64,000 nt of DNA from Cytidiella melzeri. Its lineage: Eukaryota; Basidiomycota; Agaricomycetes; Polyporales; Irpicaceae. The stretch is taken from NCBI GenBank assembly GCA_022592445.1, contig JABYQR010000017.1, forward strand, positions 1 to 64,000, in the 5' to 3' direction. Numbering within the stretch: position 1 is the stretch's first letter; the number at the start of each line of letters is the position of its first letter. The notes under the pieces were generated by a model. The model was not told where the DNA came from. It searched no databases and saw only the letters and a list, made by a program, of their open reading frames with translations. Below, one piece after another: positions 34,124-46,868 of the stretch. The position numbers were made by a program, and so were the translations under genes.

Positions 34124-35194
34124 CTACATGCAATAAAGATTTCAACATGACGCGTCATCGGAGGATATAAAAACGCGTGTATGTACCTTGTGTTAGAAGT
34201 TAAGGTTGGGTGTTCTAGAACGCAAAAGAGAGTCAGCTCAACGTGTCGGACAGCGAGCAGGACAGAACGCACTGACGTTTGGATGATGAGGAAAGGGTGA
34301 GCGAGGGGAGTGAGGCTGATGGTGGTAGTTGAAGAAAGGATAGGATCTGGAGAATAAATGAGGAAATTAAATCTTGAGCTGGGCAGAGGGTTGTCGCAAG
34401 GGCAGAGGGCTGTGCACGTGACTAGTTCCCACGCCATCAATTCTGTGACACGGCCTTGGCGTCTCGTCGGCCGACTGCGGGCTCGATAAGGAAAGCTTCC
34501 GCCGTTGCCGTTGCCTCGCGGCCAGCTCACTGGCCACGGTTGCGACGCTGGCAATAATCACTGGCACAGCAACGCCCACAGCCAACCGCGACTTGGCCAT
34601 CATCGGGGGCGAGCTTGTTTGCGAAACACGTTTAGCCCATCTTTGCCAGCAGCATATCCAGACATTCGCGGGGCAAAGCTGTTTGTTTCCTATGATTAGT
34701 CCTTATGGTTGGAAAGCTATCTTGCCTACTTCAAGGCCAGAACGTCAGCTGCATGTTCCGTCTTTGTCTCGTAGTCAACAACTACCACATGTAACTCGAT
34801 ACTATATCGCTATCGATACATTTCCGGATTTCGAATTGGTAGAAGTCTGTACAAGGTTCTGGATGTAGACAAAGGCGATTTCAATCGCAACTTTGTGTCT
34901 AGACGATGATCAAAGGTGTAACCCTGGGCAGCGGGCTTGTCGTCAATTGTAACAAGTACATGCTCATCAACACTCGACATTGTACTCTCCAAGCAGGCAT
35001 ACTTCTGGTATTTCACAAACGGAGACACAAACAACATGAGATGAAGGTTTGGAGCGAATACTGGTACAGAAGGAGACATAGCGACGCACAAGCAAGACGT
35101 ATGCAAATCAGAACAAAAGAACAAAAAGAAAAGTACCAAGAACACGCCGTCAGTGCCCATCCTCGTCCGGTTCTGCTGATCTACGAGGGTCTTG
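34124..35194. other. 14-3-3 upstream region and KDM5 3' flank
   Basis: About 1.07 kb without a supported gene. The half next to 34123 should contain the 14-3-3 promoter and 5' UTR. Open frames on both strands lack family features. Confidence 0.5.
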
Positions 35195-38100
35195 CTAACG
35201 TAGGTGATTGTAGTTGTGAGGCTGGAAGACGCTCGTAAGCACGTTGTCCCATCTGAATTGAGGACCTTCAGTACTCCGAGGATTGGTAGAGGATGAATTA
35301 TCCTTGGGACGTACTGGAGGTATGTGCAGTTGCTCGGCTGCAGGACGTGAGGGCCCAGCCACTGGCTGCGGTGGCATGTTAGCGCGGGCAGGGTACTGGG
35401 GACCTATCTGGCGCTGCGGAGATACGGCCACATCTGCGGGGTTAGGAGACAGCATCATTGCCAGTGAGGGTGACAGCCCTTGACTGGTTCTCGCGTTTGC
35501 TGCTTGCATCGGTTGCATAGGAGGCGTGCGCAAAGGCTGCATCTGGGCTCCCGGTTGCATATGTATAAGTGGCATCGGACCAGAAGGTGGTCCTTGGTGC
35601 GCCATTGCTGGATGCTGCGCGATAGGAACATGTGGCGGTGGACCATGCATATGAGGCGGTGGGTGCATCAATGACGGATGAGACATCGCCGATGGATGCA
35701 GGCTTTGAGGATGCATCATCGCTGATGGATGTACAGGTACATGCATCGCAGGCGGGTGCATAGGAGATGGCGGCATGGTAGGCGCGTGCATAGGCGGGGT
35801 AGGGATTGTCGATCGACGTTTCGGGGATGGCTGGGGAGTTGGCGAAGCAGCTAGACCATTCGGATGATCATTCGTCGGCGGTGCAGTAGGGTTCTCATCC
35901 AGATACTTGCGCTTCCGTGACTGCAATGTTGGAGAACTCGTAGGAGAAGGTCCATCATGCGCATGACTTCGAGCGGTAGGGGGAGGTGCAGTAGCTGCGG
36001 CATTGCTCCATCGACTGGAACCTGCCGACCTGTTTGACCAAGGAGGAGGTGGAGGCACGTGCGGCTGACCGTTGGTGATAGGGGGCCTATTTGGCTCATA
36101 CGGAAGTACAGGGGAAGGTGGCCGAGGGGCAATAGGCTGACCATGGTACTGATGGTGCGGGAGACGATGAGACGCAGGCGTTGTATGATTAGCAGAGCTT
36201 GACGACGCCATGTGACGGGCTCCGCTGCCGCTAGTTATCCCAGAGTTCATGCTATCTGGCTGACCAGGAGTAAAGCGGATTAGCTCAACAAAGAGAGTTT
36301 GAGTGTAAGGAGGGGGCATCTTCATATAGATGATGTCCTTGCTGAATGTATCCAACATCTCTTTGGTGTCAACATATGCGTCCGGCTCGGGGTTTTCTGG
36401 GACACAGCCATTAGGATTTGAAGCAACAAGTTTATCAACACAACCACTCACCGATATGTTTCACGCGAACTTCTGAATAAGGATACGTTCGATTCTTGCG
36501 CAGACAGCAGAGAGGACACATGAAACGGTTGTTTCCACCAGGAGAGCTGTCGATGGGGAAGAAGACACATCCTCCATGATAAGTCTTTCCACAAACTTCG
36601 CACTCAACAGTCGGATATTGAAGCAAGTATGCTGTCCTCCCTCTGCAAATGCAGCGGGTTCCATCAGCCCAATCTTTGTCGACATCCTGTCCGAAAGTGA
36701 ATTTCGGCCGCCTTCTCTTCTTCATTCGAACATTCGTCGGCTGCCCAGCCAAGACACGATGCAGTCCAGCCAGTTCCAGCCCGAACGATAATTCAGGGTT
36801 CGGTGATACAGTAAACTGAATCTTGTACAGCTTGCGCATGTAGTGACGAACCTGCGGAATGTACTCGGCACGCTGGTTCGTTGGCTGAGACGCGAAGGCC
36901 AAAAACTGTCCGATAACACCAGATAACCTGTCGACGCGGTGCACGATGATCTCTAGTTGCTTCCAGTCTTCCGAGTAATTTTTCGAGAGCTCTGGAGCGT
37001 GAAGCAGTATCGTCGGCATGTAGCAGAAATGCCAGCTGCGCTCTTTGTGAATTGTGCCGTTCCAGTGTTGATGATCACAGAAAGGACACGACCCTCCATT
37101 AGCGGCGCAAACACCGTGGAAGCGTGCATAGCAGTGATCACACTGCACGGCGTCGGATACTGTACCAATAGCAGGAGGGCGAACTGGTTGCGTGCAGATG
37201 CAAGTGAAGTACTCATCCGTTGGTGGGAGGTCATCCTCGGGCCGCGTCGACTCCACAACGTCATCCAGGACCGGCTTGCCGTGAGCTTGTTGGTGCGAAC
37301 GACAGTACCACGGAAGGCCTTCGCGCCAGCGGAAATGAAGGGTGAGCTGCTTCTCAAGACGCTCAAAGTTAGGCAGGGAGAAGATGGTCATGTGCTCCTT
37401 GGCGTAAGCCTTCCACGAGTATATCGTCTGGAAGATGTCCGATTCTTCTGTGTGGCTGTAGCGATTCTTGAGCACAGAGTCACAACGAGCCTCAAGATCG
37501 ACAGCGAAGTCTACAGTCCGCCGCATATCAGCGACAACAGGAATGCTGAACTCCTTCTCTCCACGAGAGACCAGCTTCACGACATCTTGAACACGAGGTC
37601 GTTGGTGAGATGGAAGGTTCTCTGCGGACATCCAAGCGGTGATTTGCCTCTCAATCTCCTTGCCCCTGGTTCGAGCACTGAGCAAGTTTTCGAGAAGGTT
37701 TTGATCGAAAGGAACACCAGGATGAATCTTTGTGACCTCTTCTAGCTCTTGAAGCGTTCTCTGAGGCTTCTCGAGCACATCTCGCGCACGTTCTTCCCAT
37801 GAGGAACCTGCTCGCAATCGGGTGTCGAGCAGCTTCATGTACTTGTTGTCCGAGGGAAGTCCACATGAGCGAGCTCGCGAAACGAGCATGCGCACGTCCT
37901 CGAGAGACAGCTGGTCGTAACTGATCTCCTGCTCGAGTTCCTTCAAAAGCTGCTCGCGTAGAACAAGCTTCTCGATCTCGAGAAGATCCTGAACATGGAC
38001 GTTGAGCGTTGAGCCATGCGTCATCAACCGCTCACACTCCTGAATGTACGAATCACGGTCACGGGGATGAGCAGTGGTATCCAGAAGTTTCCTGGCCTTC

Positions 38101-41100
38101 GCCTTGGTCTCCTCAGCATCGCGTGTCAAATCTTGCAGCGCTAAAATCTCCTGGCAGTCGAAGCCTAGACCCTCCACTTCACGAAGTAGACCGTAGAGGT
38201 CTTCGATAGATCGATCCGACTTGTCAGTTTCTTCGATGACGTCTCCGATGGTGAGACGTCCACGACGACGCGGCCGCTTCCTTGTTGGCTTGCGAATGAG
38301 GTACGAATTTGCGGCGTCGACCCATTCGTTTGCACGAGTGACACACTTTCTCAGCGCGTGTAGCTCGGACAGTGGGTAACTGATGCGGTCGCCCTCTGCC
38401 AACAACGCGCGCAAGGTGCGCAACGAAGGTCTGGCACTCTCACTAAGAGCCTTGCTCAGCTTGTTCTTCCAGTCAGTCGGAATGTCTGCCCTCTCCGCGA
38501 CCTTCGCATGAGTATCCTGCAATTCGGCATCATCGAATCGCTTCCTGAGCAATAAATTCGTCTTTGGGCACTTGCAGATCTGGTCCACGTGGTCGATGCA
38601 CACCACCCGGTTCGGACACACACTGCACGTGATCTGCGAGAGGTAACAAAACACCTTGCAGACCGCACACTGGTACTGCTCCTCAGGTCGGTCCTGCTCC
38701 TCCAGACTCTGGATAAGGTTCAGGGCACGCGCCCTTGCTCGGGCGTTCAGCTCTCGGTCGACCATTTCTTTCAAGCTGTCATTGAGCCTGATGAAACATC
38801 CAGACCGGTCAGTACACGCCTGTCAAGCTTCCGAACCAAAGGATCGGAAAATCAAACAGCCGACGAATGGCTACTCACCAGATAGCAGTTTTGATCGACT
38901 GTGACTGCTGCGTGATAGTGATAATCAACTCGTCGTGCGAGAACACTGGCAGCTTCTTGTGCTCTTGATAGCGCCGCACACAGTCCAACCCGAGCGGCAG
39001 CCAATCCGGCAAAGCAAAGTTGACTGCTTCGTTAAAATTCAGCTATTAAGTGGCTGCCGTCAGTATGCCAAACGCCATATGCACAACTAATCAAATATTA
39101 CGTACTCCATGATTGAAGCCAGCGTGGTACGCCTTCGGGAACGTCACCACGAACTCGCCAGCACGTTGATTGCATGCATACACTTCAACGCCAGCTTCTT
39201 TCAGTCTCCCAGGGTTCATGAGAGTAACGAGCTGGAAAAGGAGATCTGGCTGCGCCTCGAACAGTTCAGGCGCTTCGCGGCGTATCGCAGCTTCAAACTT
39301 CCCCGCATCCTCGCCGGGGATGCTGTACCAAGTTTTGGTTTCCCCCCAGTGCACTAATAGCTTCAAGTCAGTCTAAGGGTAGCATTTTGGTGCTGACGAC
39401 GTACTGTAGTTGACACTGTATGTGTAGTGATCCTGTGTATTGCGATGAATATCCGTTGAGCAGCATACAAATACTGAGCAACACTCACCTCATTGTGCCA
39501 GCAAAAGGTAGAAAATATCATGCCAACGTAGGTCCACGGCACAGTCATCCCCGAGATATCAGACTTGATGAAACGGAGAAGCGACTCCGGCAATATGGGG
39601 ATATTGTTGAGGTTCCACGGATCCTTCGAATACGAATTCAATGGATGAGTCTCCATCGTCGGCATTCCGCTTGATAACGAATATTCGTGAGAAATATTGC
39701 GCTTGTATGCGGCCTGTACTCACCTTCCGTGCGTCGTCGAGTGCACGTCCGCACCATACTCGACTTCAACGGTCTCATTCGGACTCTGCACCAATCTCCA
39801 GAACTCCCTCTCCACATCTGTCTCCGATACCTCGATGTCTCCGAATTTGTTCACAGCAGGATCATTGGTGTTTCTAGTATGATGATCACCGTCATATATG
39901 CGTTCGCGATCTCCATCAGCATCAGATGGCGGGTGGGAGGTGAACCACAATCTGCGGAATTCAAGGTCTCGAGCTTGAAAACTGGAGAGGCAGTGCTCTT
40001 CGCCCTCGTCGAATCCGAAGTCGCTTCCGGTCCCGAAAAGGCAAGTGTGACAGAACCACTGGCCCTTCGGAATCGAGGCCAATGGCGGACTCAAGCAGAA
40101 TGTATGGAAACCTGCACAAACCGATTTGAGTAATGGAGGGCAAAGAGAAGGAGGAATATGACCAATATCGCACCGCAATCGCATCCGTCGCAAAGTAACA
40201 TCTCCTCTCCGCGATCCTTCTTGTGGCACAATTCGCAATGAGGCTTGGGAAGCTTCAAAAACCGTACGCTGTGATTGGATAACCGAGAACACGCACCTCA
40301 GCAGGTAATTGCCTGTCTTTTAGGCCGCTACCGTTCGACGATGACAAATCTGCTGCTGCAGACATTCTCCGTGCAGACGCTATATGCGACACAATAAATC
40401 AGGGTCGTGATTACGAAGAGCATAAAGAATATGTGGACTTACGTGTCGGGTCATTGGGCACCTGCCTAGCGCTGCGTCTCAGTCTGCCCATGTCTGAGTC
40501 ATCGGGAGGCTCAGATAACGGGCTTGATGTCGCAGTCAACGGACTCGATGGCGGACTATCCTCGTTGGTACCAGGTTTACTCGTAGAAGCCCCGTTGTTT
40601 GAGGTCCTCTTTTGTGGGGAAGATGGGTTGTTGACGTGCTGCTCATAGCGATTTTCCCAAGGCAGAATCACTCGCGCATAGGAGTTCTTCATCTGGGTGG
40701 CAAGACCAGGAATACCTCCGTAGCCGAGCAAACGCCCAAGGTCTGCCCACTTCTTGTGTTTTGTCACCTAGGTATCGTATGATAGGGGAGTTGATTGTTC
40801 GATGATGGAGCTGAATGAAAGGGAACTACTCACCGCATCGTATCCACCCAACTTCTGCACCTCCTTCCTCAGCAGCCAAAGGTCCAACGGTTTGTGATTG
40901 ATTGTAGGAACAGAGACACGTGGATTTCCTTCTTGTTTGTGAAATCGGTAAAGTTGCTCGAGAAAAGAAACTTTAGCCCGAGAAGAGGCTTCGATGGAGT
41001 TCAAACGCTGCAAGCGCGTCTTGAAGCGGAATGACTGTGCAGATCTCATTGGTCACATAAAATGAAACAGATGCGGCGAAGTGGCCACGCACCTCAGTAT

Positions 41101-41881
41101 CGGTAACGAAAGGCATCGCCCATCCCAAAGGTGGCACAATCTTGCACATTCCGTAGCTCTTCGCGTTCTCCGAGATAGACTTGATGTATGCCATGGGATC
41201 TTTGAATTGTTCAGGTGTGGGTCGGAATGTGGGGCAATCAGTGAGACCAAATGGGCGTTCTTTGGCCTTGGAGGGTGTAAGGCGCGGGTAGGGAGTCTTG
41301 ACGGTCGAAAGATGGAACATGGGAGAGACAGGGATGGAAGGCCCGTCTCTCAAGTAGACTCTGACACCCACATCTTCATTCGATGACTCGTTTGCGGATT
41401 CCTCCTGGGCCACACTGGCGCTGAGGGCTGCGATAGCGTCTGTCTTCGATTTGCGTGGGGCCCTCTTAGGCTCAACAGCTGGCATAGTCTTTGTGACATC
41501 CTTGTGAGTGGTTCCAGTAGACGATGATTCGAGTTTGTCAATGGGGAGGGCACCTTCGACTTTGATGTCGAGGCAGGTGGTGAATGTGGCCGTCGACGAC
41601 CTGCCAGAAATATCGTTGTGAGCTTTATAGTCGGAGACGGCTCTCGACATCCCTCGTCGCGTCGAACGAGTTGGCGAGCCACCTGAGGGGGGACCCGAAT
41701 GCATGGGAGGCCGGGAGGGGCGTGGCTGGAATATGCAAGTAGGGAGAGAAAGAGACACCGGGACCTGCAATTGACCGCAACGCCGCAACCCCAGCAGACG
41801 CCCAGGACCTCGTTTGTGCTCGTTGTCCACTGGTTCGTGTGAAATTGTCTCCTTCGCTGAGTTTAAATTGTTGGCGCTCAT
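35195..41881 (-). CDS. KDM5: JARID1/KDM5-type histone H3K4 demethylase
   Basis: This nuclear Fe(II)/2-oxoglutarate enzyme removes methyl groups from H3K4 and represses transcription. The domain order is complete. JmjN lies near [18 protein letters not shown] and ARID near [23 protein letters not shown]1 has [21 protein letters not shown], spliced to [11 protein letters not shown]. JmjC has FCWHNEDH and AYHAGFNHG, the Fe-binding His, Glu and His. A C5HC2 zinc finger ([15 protein letters not shown]) and a long PLU-1 coiled region follow. Two more PHD-like fingers come near [11 protein letters not shown] and [10 protein letters not shown]. The last exon, 36396-35195, adds a tail of about 400 residues rich in Pro, His and Met. 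The largest exon is 38787-36452. A total of roughly 1,900-2,000 residues is longer than yeast Jhd2 and similar to other fungal and animal forms. The start at 41881 is the first Met of the frame and less certain than the rest. Confidence 0.93.
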
Positions 41882-43329
41882 CTAACGAGGTTGAAATTCG
41901 ATGATCCCTGGGCGGGCCGTTTCCTTTTCCGGCCGAACAACATTCTCTGACAAAACGACCACGGCAGATCTCCCCCACAAAAAACAGCCACCACCTCCTT
42001 GTTCTTCTTCATTGATATCGAGACTGATATCGTTGCTCTCCTTACCTCGCGGGACGGAGGGACACGGTCCTGAGCGATTCTTATCTGGAGGGTACCACGA
42101 CTTTCTCACGCTGTGGGCGAGGCTTCCACGGAAAAGGCCGACCATCTCAGGCTGAGATCTGATGAGATCTGACTTGTGTATTTGCAATGGACCCTGTGCT
42201 GGTTATCCAATCACACACCTGGTGACGGCGCGCCATTTCGGGAACGGTCGCCACCTGGAGGGGGGCCACTCTGCCATCGACCACCAGGCTGACGCGTGAT
42301 GTCCTCCCAGCTAGCACAAACGAACACACACCGTCCAGCCGTCTACCGAACGCATGTTTGTCTGCAGAGCCCACTGTACACAAGAGTCTGCCGTAAGCTA
42401 CAAATATCCCACGACTTCTCTCACACACAGTCTTTTCCAATTCATTGAAGTGGCACGATGTCCTTCCAGACCCTGCTTGTTCCGCCCAACCATACATAGT
42501 TCGTGAACCTCCCTCTACAATGCGACCATGTTCTTCTTTCAGCTTCTATAAACCCCGCGGCTCAATCCCACCGCAGTCACGCCGATACACGCAGGTAAAG
42601 AAACGTTGTAGGATTCAACTCTGCAGCATGTACCAATTACAGCCGATAGTCGACTTCATAACGAACGAGGTATTTATTTCACTCTCATGGGAATGGTTAT
42701 TTTCATATAACGCTGACCCTGCATGATGTTCAAGGTTTAATGCCCAACGAATTTGCGCTTACCTCTCATCAAGAAGGTCGTCTTCATCTTCTTAGACCTC
42801 AGCATCCCAGCGTGGAGGTACATGATGGCACTCGGACGACCATTCGGAAATTGCACTCACCGACCCGCCTTTCGATTCTCGCTTGACTGTAGCTTAACAC
42901 CGTGCATGGAATTATCTTCTTCCGCGCTTCAGCACTCTCTTTGAACATCCCCGTATCACCAGGTACACGCTATATCTGCGCTTCCATTTCAGTTGGCAAG
43001 TTGATCCTTTAGGATGTGGTGCGCGTTGGCCATGTTATGTGGGTAGAGACTGATCGGCTACGTGTACGAAGCACGGCCATCTACTCAAAATTACTGAGAG
43101 GCAAGGCTTAATAAAATACGACGCTTCCTCAGTTTACCTTACGACCAGCTCAATGTGGACACCTCGGTATGAAAACGAATAACAAAAAACTACAAAATTC
43201 GTGATCATCGCCCACGACGAACTATATCAGATTTGGATAGAACTATTTGTACTTAATCTTGTCGCCATCTAGTATCATAAGTACATACCGACGACCCGCG
43301 GAGGACGCAATCGCTAAGTTGAGAAGTCG
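41882..43329. other. Intergenic region upstream of KDM5
   Basis: About 1.4 kb without a supported gene. It contains the KDM5 promoter. No repeats or transposon ends were noticed. Confidence 0.5.
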
Positions 43330-43334
43330 AAAAA
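43330..43334 (-). terminator. Pol III terminator of the tRNA gene
   Basis: On the minus strand a run of five T lies 13 bases past the discriminator base, the normal end signal for RNA polymerase III. Confidence 0.7.
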
Positions 43335-43347
43335 CAGTGTAACCAAT

Positions 43348-43449
43348 TACCCCCAGCGGGACTCGAACCCGCAACCTCCAGATTGCCTCATTGGGAAACG
43401 ACTCCACAAATGTAGAAGTCTGACGTCATAGCCATTAGACAATGAGGGC
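43348..43449 (-). tRNA. tRNA-Arg (anticodon UCU) with a 29-nt intron
   Basis: The RNA folds as a standard tRNA. The acceptor stem GCCCTCA pairs with TGGGGGT (two wobble pairs) before discriminator A. The D stem is GTC/GAC, the anticodon stem TCAGA/TCTGG and the T arm GCGGG-TTCGAGT-CCCGC. The anticodon TCT sits at 34-36 in the loop. The intron (43412-43384) follows base 37, the usual place in eukaryotic tRNAs. The mature length is 73 nt plus CCA. It reads AGA codons, and by wobble AGG. Confidence 0.93.
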
Positions 43450-43673
43450 TTACGAAAGAAGGTTTTTAGGACTCAAATGACCTCCCTGGCTCGCTCATAA
43501 AAATTCGATTTATAGCAATTTAGCGGGTAGCGGACTGCCACGAAAGTCATGGACAAATAATGCGGCTCATACTAGACAGATACGAATGTTTGACAAGTGG
43601 GAAATCCGAGGTGAACGTACTATGTCGTACAATCTTAATAACACGGAGCGATACAAGCGAACCCAACTATAAA

Positions 43674-45076
43674 CTACTGCTCGCTGACGAACACGGCAGC
43701 CATACCCATACCAGTACCGATACACATACTAGTGACGAACACCTTTCCACCGGTCTGCTTGGCAATGTTAAGACCTGTCGCAACTTGCCTTGCGCCAGCT
43801 GCGAAAAGAATTGAGTAACAGCCAAGTTTGTCACAAAGAGGGGAGACTCACTGCAGCCAAGCGGGTGACCAATTGCGATCGCACCGCCGTTCAAATTCAC
43901 CTTTTCAAACGGTACACCGAGCGTTTGCACAGAGTAAACCGCCTGACTAGCGAACGCCTCGTTGATCTCATAGAAATCAATCTCGTCCTTGGTGAGGCCA
44001 GTCTTCTCGAGCACTTTGGGGATAGCGAATGCGGGGCCAACGCCCATGATCCGCGGAGGTACACCAACAACTGCTGAAGTGACAAATTTACCGACAATGG
44101 GAAGTCCAAGGCGTTTCGCGACGGAGCGACGGGCGAGGAGGACGGCGGCGGCACCATCGGAGACTTGTGAGGCGTTGCCCGCGTGAGTCGAGCCAGTGGG
44201 GGAGAACGCAGGCTTGAGCTTGGCCAGCGACTGTGCGGTGACACCATCCCTAATGCCGTCATCCGAGTCGACGACAATCTCAGTCTCCTTCTCTGTCTTC
44301 GGGTCGACGAACTTGACTTTGATGGGGACAATCTCATCCTTGAACTTGCCTGCTTTTTGAGCGGCGGCAGCTTTTTGGAAGGACTTGGCTGCGAACTCGT
44401 CTTGCACAGCGCGGGAGATGTTGTACTCGGCTGCGACATTCTCGGAGGTAATGCCCATGGGGATGAGGCAGTCTTCTGCTTCGGGATTAGCGAGAACCTT
44501 CTCCGAGTATTCGGCCATTGCACCCTTCCCATACCCGTGGCTCATTGACTCAACACCAGCACCTGCCAATAAGTGAGCATTGTAAAGCTTACAGGAAACA
44601 TGGAAAGCGTACCAATGCCTATGTCAATCTGACCGGCAAAAATCTCGTTCGCAATTTGTGAGATGGCGGTAAGACCTGATGAGCACTGCCTATTGACAGT
44701 GTTGACGGCACTGGAGTTCGGAATACCGGCGGCCAAAGCAGCCATGCGAGCAGCAGCAGCTCCTCCTCCGGCGGGAAGAACGTTGCCGACAGAGACGTCC
44801 TCAATGAGAGACGGATCAAGGTTGGCTTTGGTATAGACTGCGCGGAGAACAGCGGAAAGGTATTCCTCAGGGTGTGTGTCCTTGAATCCACCCTTCCTGC
44901 CCTGAGTGCGCGAAACATGAGTGCAATGGCTTCGGCTATAGGAAACCGCCACGCACCTTTGTAATGGCAGACCTGACTGCTGCTACTATAACGACATCAT
45001 TGTCGTTCTGAGCTGTGACCCTTGACTTTGCAGAGCCGGACGCAAAGTTGGTGATGCGCTGAGTTATCGACGACAT
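43674..45076 (-). CDS. POT1: 3-ketoacyl-CoA thiolase, peroxisomal type
   Basis: The enzyme makes the last cut of fatty acid beta-oxidation, releasing acetyl-CoA from 3-ketoacyl-CoA. The start MSSITQRITNFASGSA is at 45076. The catalytic Cys lies in NTVNRQCSSGL, the active His in GHPLGCTGARQ, and the second Cys in CIGTGMGMAAVF, with NEAFASQAV between them. SHGYGKGAMAEYSEK and NASQVSDGAAAVLL are also typical. The N-terminus has an RI pair where a PTS2 would start but lacks the usual later His/Gln-Leu. The C-terminus (SEQ) is not a clear PTS1. Peroxisomal targeting is therefore likely by family but not proven. A large inverted repeat lies upstream. Confidence 0.92.
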
Positions 45077-45843
45077 TCTGCAATTGAAAGATTGAGAGTA
45101 AGAGTTGGGGATGCGCTATTCGAACATGTCAGGTCTTAAGTACGCACTCGGGCAGTACCAGGTCCGAGCGTCTTCACGTGTTTTTGACCATATATTACGG
45201 CGCTCAGGACCCCGGACCACTCCCAAGCGTCTAACTTACCTTTAACTGCGATTAATAACCAAAGGCTTGATGACAGCCAGCCCAATAACGATAGACCGCG
45301 AGAGATGGGTGCGCACAGAGCAGAAGTGGCTCAAGTGGCGCAGGCCCTCGGCACACTCGAGAGCGCGAAGCAGGCGGGCAACTGGAAAACGGCGTGGTCA
45401 TCGGGGTCCTAGACGGCACCCGCCCCACCTGCGCCACTTCTGCTCTGCGCACACTGTGCCGCGGCGGTCTGGGATAGCTGGAATTACTTTGGATTTTACA
45501 GCACTTCACTTTGCCGCTCTCGCTATATTGATGTATTTGTAATGCTACTACGGCTCACAAGCGGATTCTCCGTAGCAGTGCCATTTGCCAAGCTTAGTGT
45601 CCTTTCGGGGCTCGGGTATGGAAGAAAGCCACCAAGATTGGGGAAGAAGAGTCTCCTGTGATTCCGTGACATTACCGTAGCGCATGCGCGAAGGTGAAGC
45701 ACATTCATGATTCATGCATTTCGTACAATTTACAGAAGACATCAAGAATCATGGGATCGTCAAGCACAAAGTTATTCGGCAGTCATTGTTACAGAAGGAT
45801 CATCTTTCCCAAGCACCCAAAAACATCTGCAGTGCGATGAGCT
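45077..45843. other. Intergenic region with a long imperfect inverted repeat
   Basis: Arms of about 43-52 bp at 45293-45344 and 45428-45470 face each other across about 83 bp. They include a perfect 15-bp match (45316-45330 with 45433-45447). The feature lies between the thiolase start and the end of the next gene. No coding feature is supported. Confidence 0.7.
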
Positions 45844-46868
45844 CTAGCAATTGAACATCATCACACAGAAAACAGAAAACAGGCATCCTCCCAGGCATAC
45901 ACTTGAAAAGATGCTCACGCCTATAGGCAAAGCCGTCCAGGCGGCTAGCAAAATTCCAACCAGTGCCAATATAAAGCCCAGCGACGCCATGGTCACTGAC
46001 AGCGAATGGCACCGGGACAGCAAGCGAATGGGCGGGTCTAAGTTCATACCGTTGTTGTTCGGTCGGGAGCGGAAACAGGATAGAGGTGAAGCCTGGTGGA
46101 TGAACACGCGTCCCTCGACCTCGGACTTGGTGCCAGTGACGTTTTGGAAGAAGTCGAACATGTCAGAGATGTCGCGGCCGGCGTGCTGAAAGAACGTCGC
46201 ATTTGAGGAGTCCTTCGAGTGTGTTGCCTCTACCTGTGCTGGAGACGATTCAAATCGTGGCATCATACGAGGCTTTTCGCCAATGACAGGCGAAGAAGGT
46301 CCGGATGGCGCCATAGTCCTGTCTGTGGCGCTTGACGGGCGGGGTCCGCCAATGTGCAGATGTTCTGTCATATCGACGAGCCTGTACCGAATGAGGACGA
46401 AGGATGCGGTGAAGGATGTGATAGCTATAAGTAAGATGCACATCAGCACATTTCAAGCGGCACAGAGGTTACAAAATTAACGCATACAAGGAGATCTCAA
46501 CTACTTACCGGCGCATACATGGAAAATCAATGCGCCCACTAGGCTCGCCAACAACACCTTTTGCGGCACCGTCCACTGGCTGACCGGAAATGAAGTGACG
46601 TGCGTGAGGCTTATAGTGAAGGACAAGATGGTGCCGTCTATCCCAGCAAAGAACGTTGTCTATTGAATGAGACACGACTTCAGCAGGTAGGTACAGAAAA
46701 TAAGACGCATATACGCACAATTGTACTGATGAGCTGCAGCCTGTCCAGCCAAACCTGAACCACGTTCATAACTGCCTTGCGTTTGGCATCGTCGTCTCCT
46801 GTAGATGCGGCAGCAGCGGCGGAGCTGACTCGAGCTTTCTGCTGCTGCTCGCGTCGGGCATTCGACAT
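45844..46868 (-). CDS. Multi-span membrane protein, family not recognised
   Basis: From the Met at 46868 the protein starts MSNARREQQQKARVSSAAAA, followed by VQVWLDRLQLISTITTFFAGIDG. Three exons are joined in frame by GTGCGT...TAG and GTAAGT...TAG introns. Hydrophobic spans are visible around TTFFAGIDGTILSFTISL, VLLASLVGALIFHVCA, ITSFTASFVLIRYRL and near the C-terminus (MASLGFILALVGILLAAW; IFSSVCLGGCLFSVFCVM). A soluble, Ser/Pro-rich loop of over 100 residues separates the third and fourth. I cannot name a family. Similar layouts occur in uncharacterised basidiomycete proteins. Location and role are unknown. Confidence 0.72.

Noticed and set aside
34810..35160. 116-codon minus-strand frame after KDM5
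   Set aside because: It has no domain, lies in the likely 3' flank of KDM5 and has no supporting splice or start signal.
42445..42944. Two plus-strand open frames upstream of KDM5
   Set aside because: They have random-looking composition and no family features.
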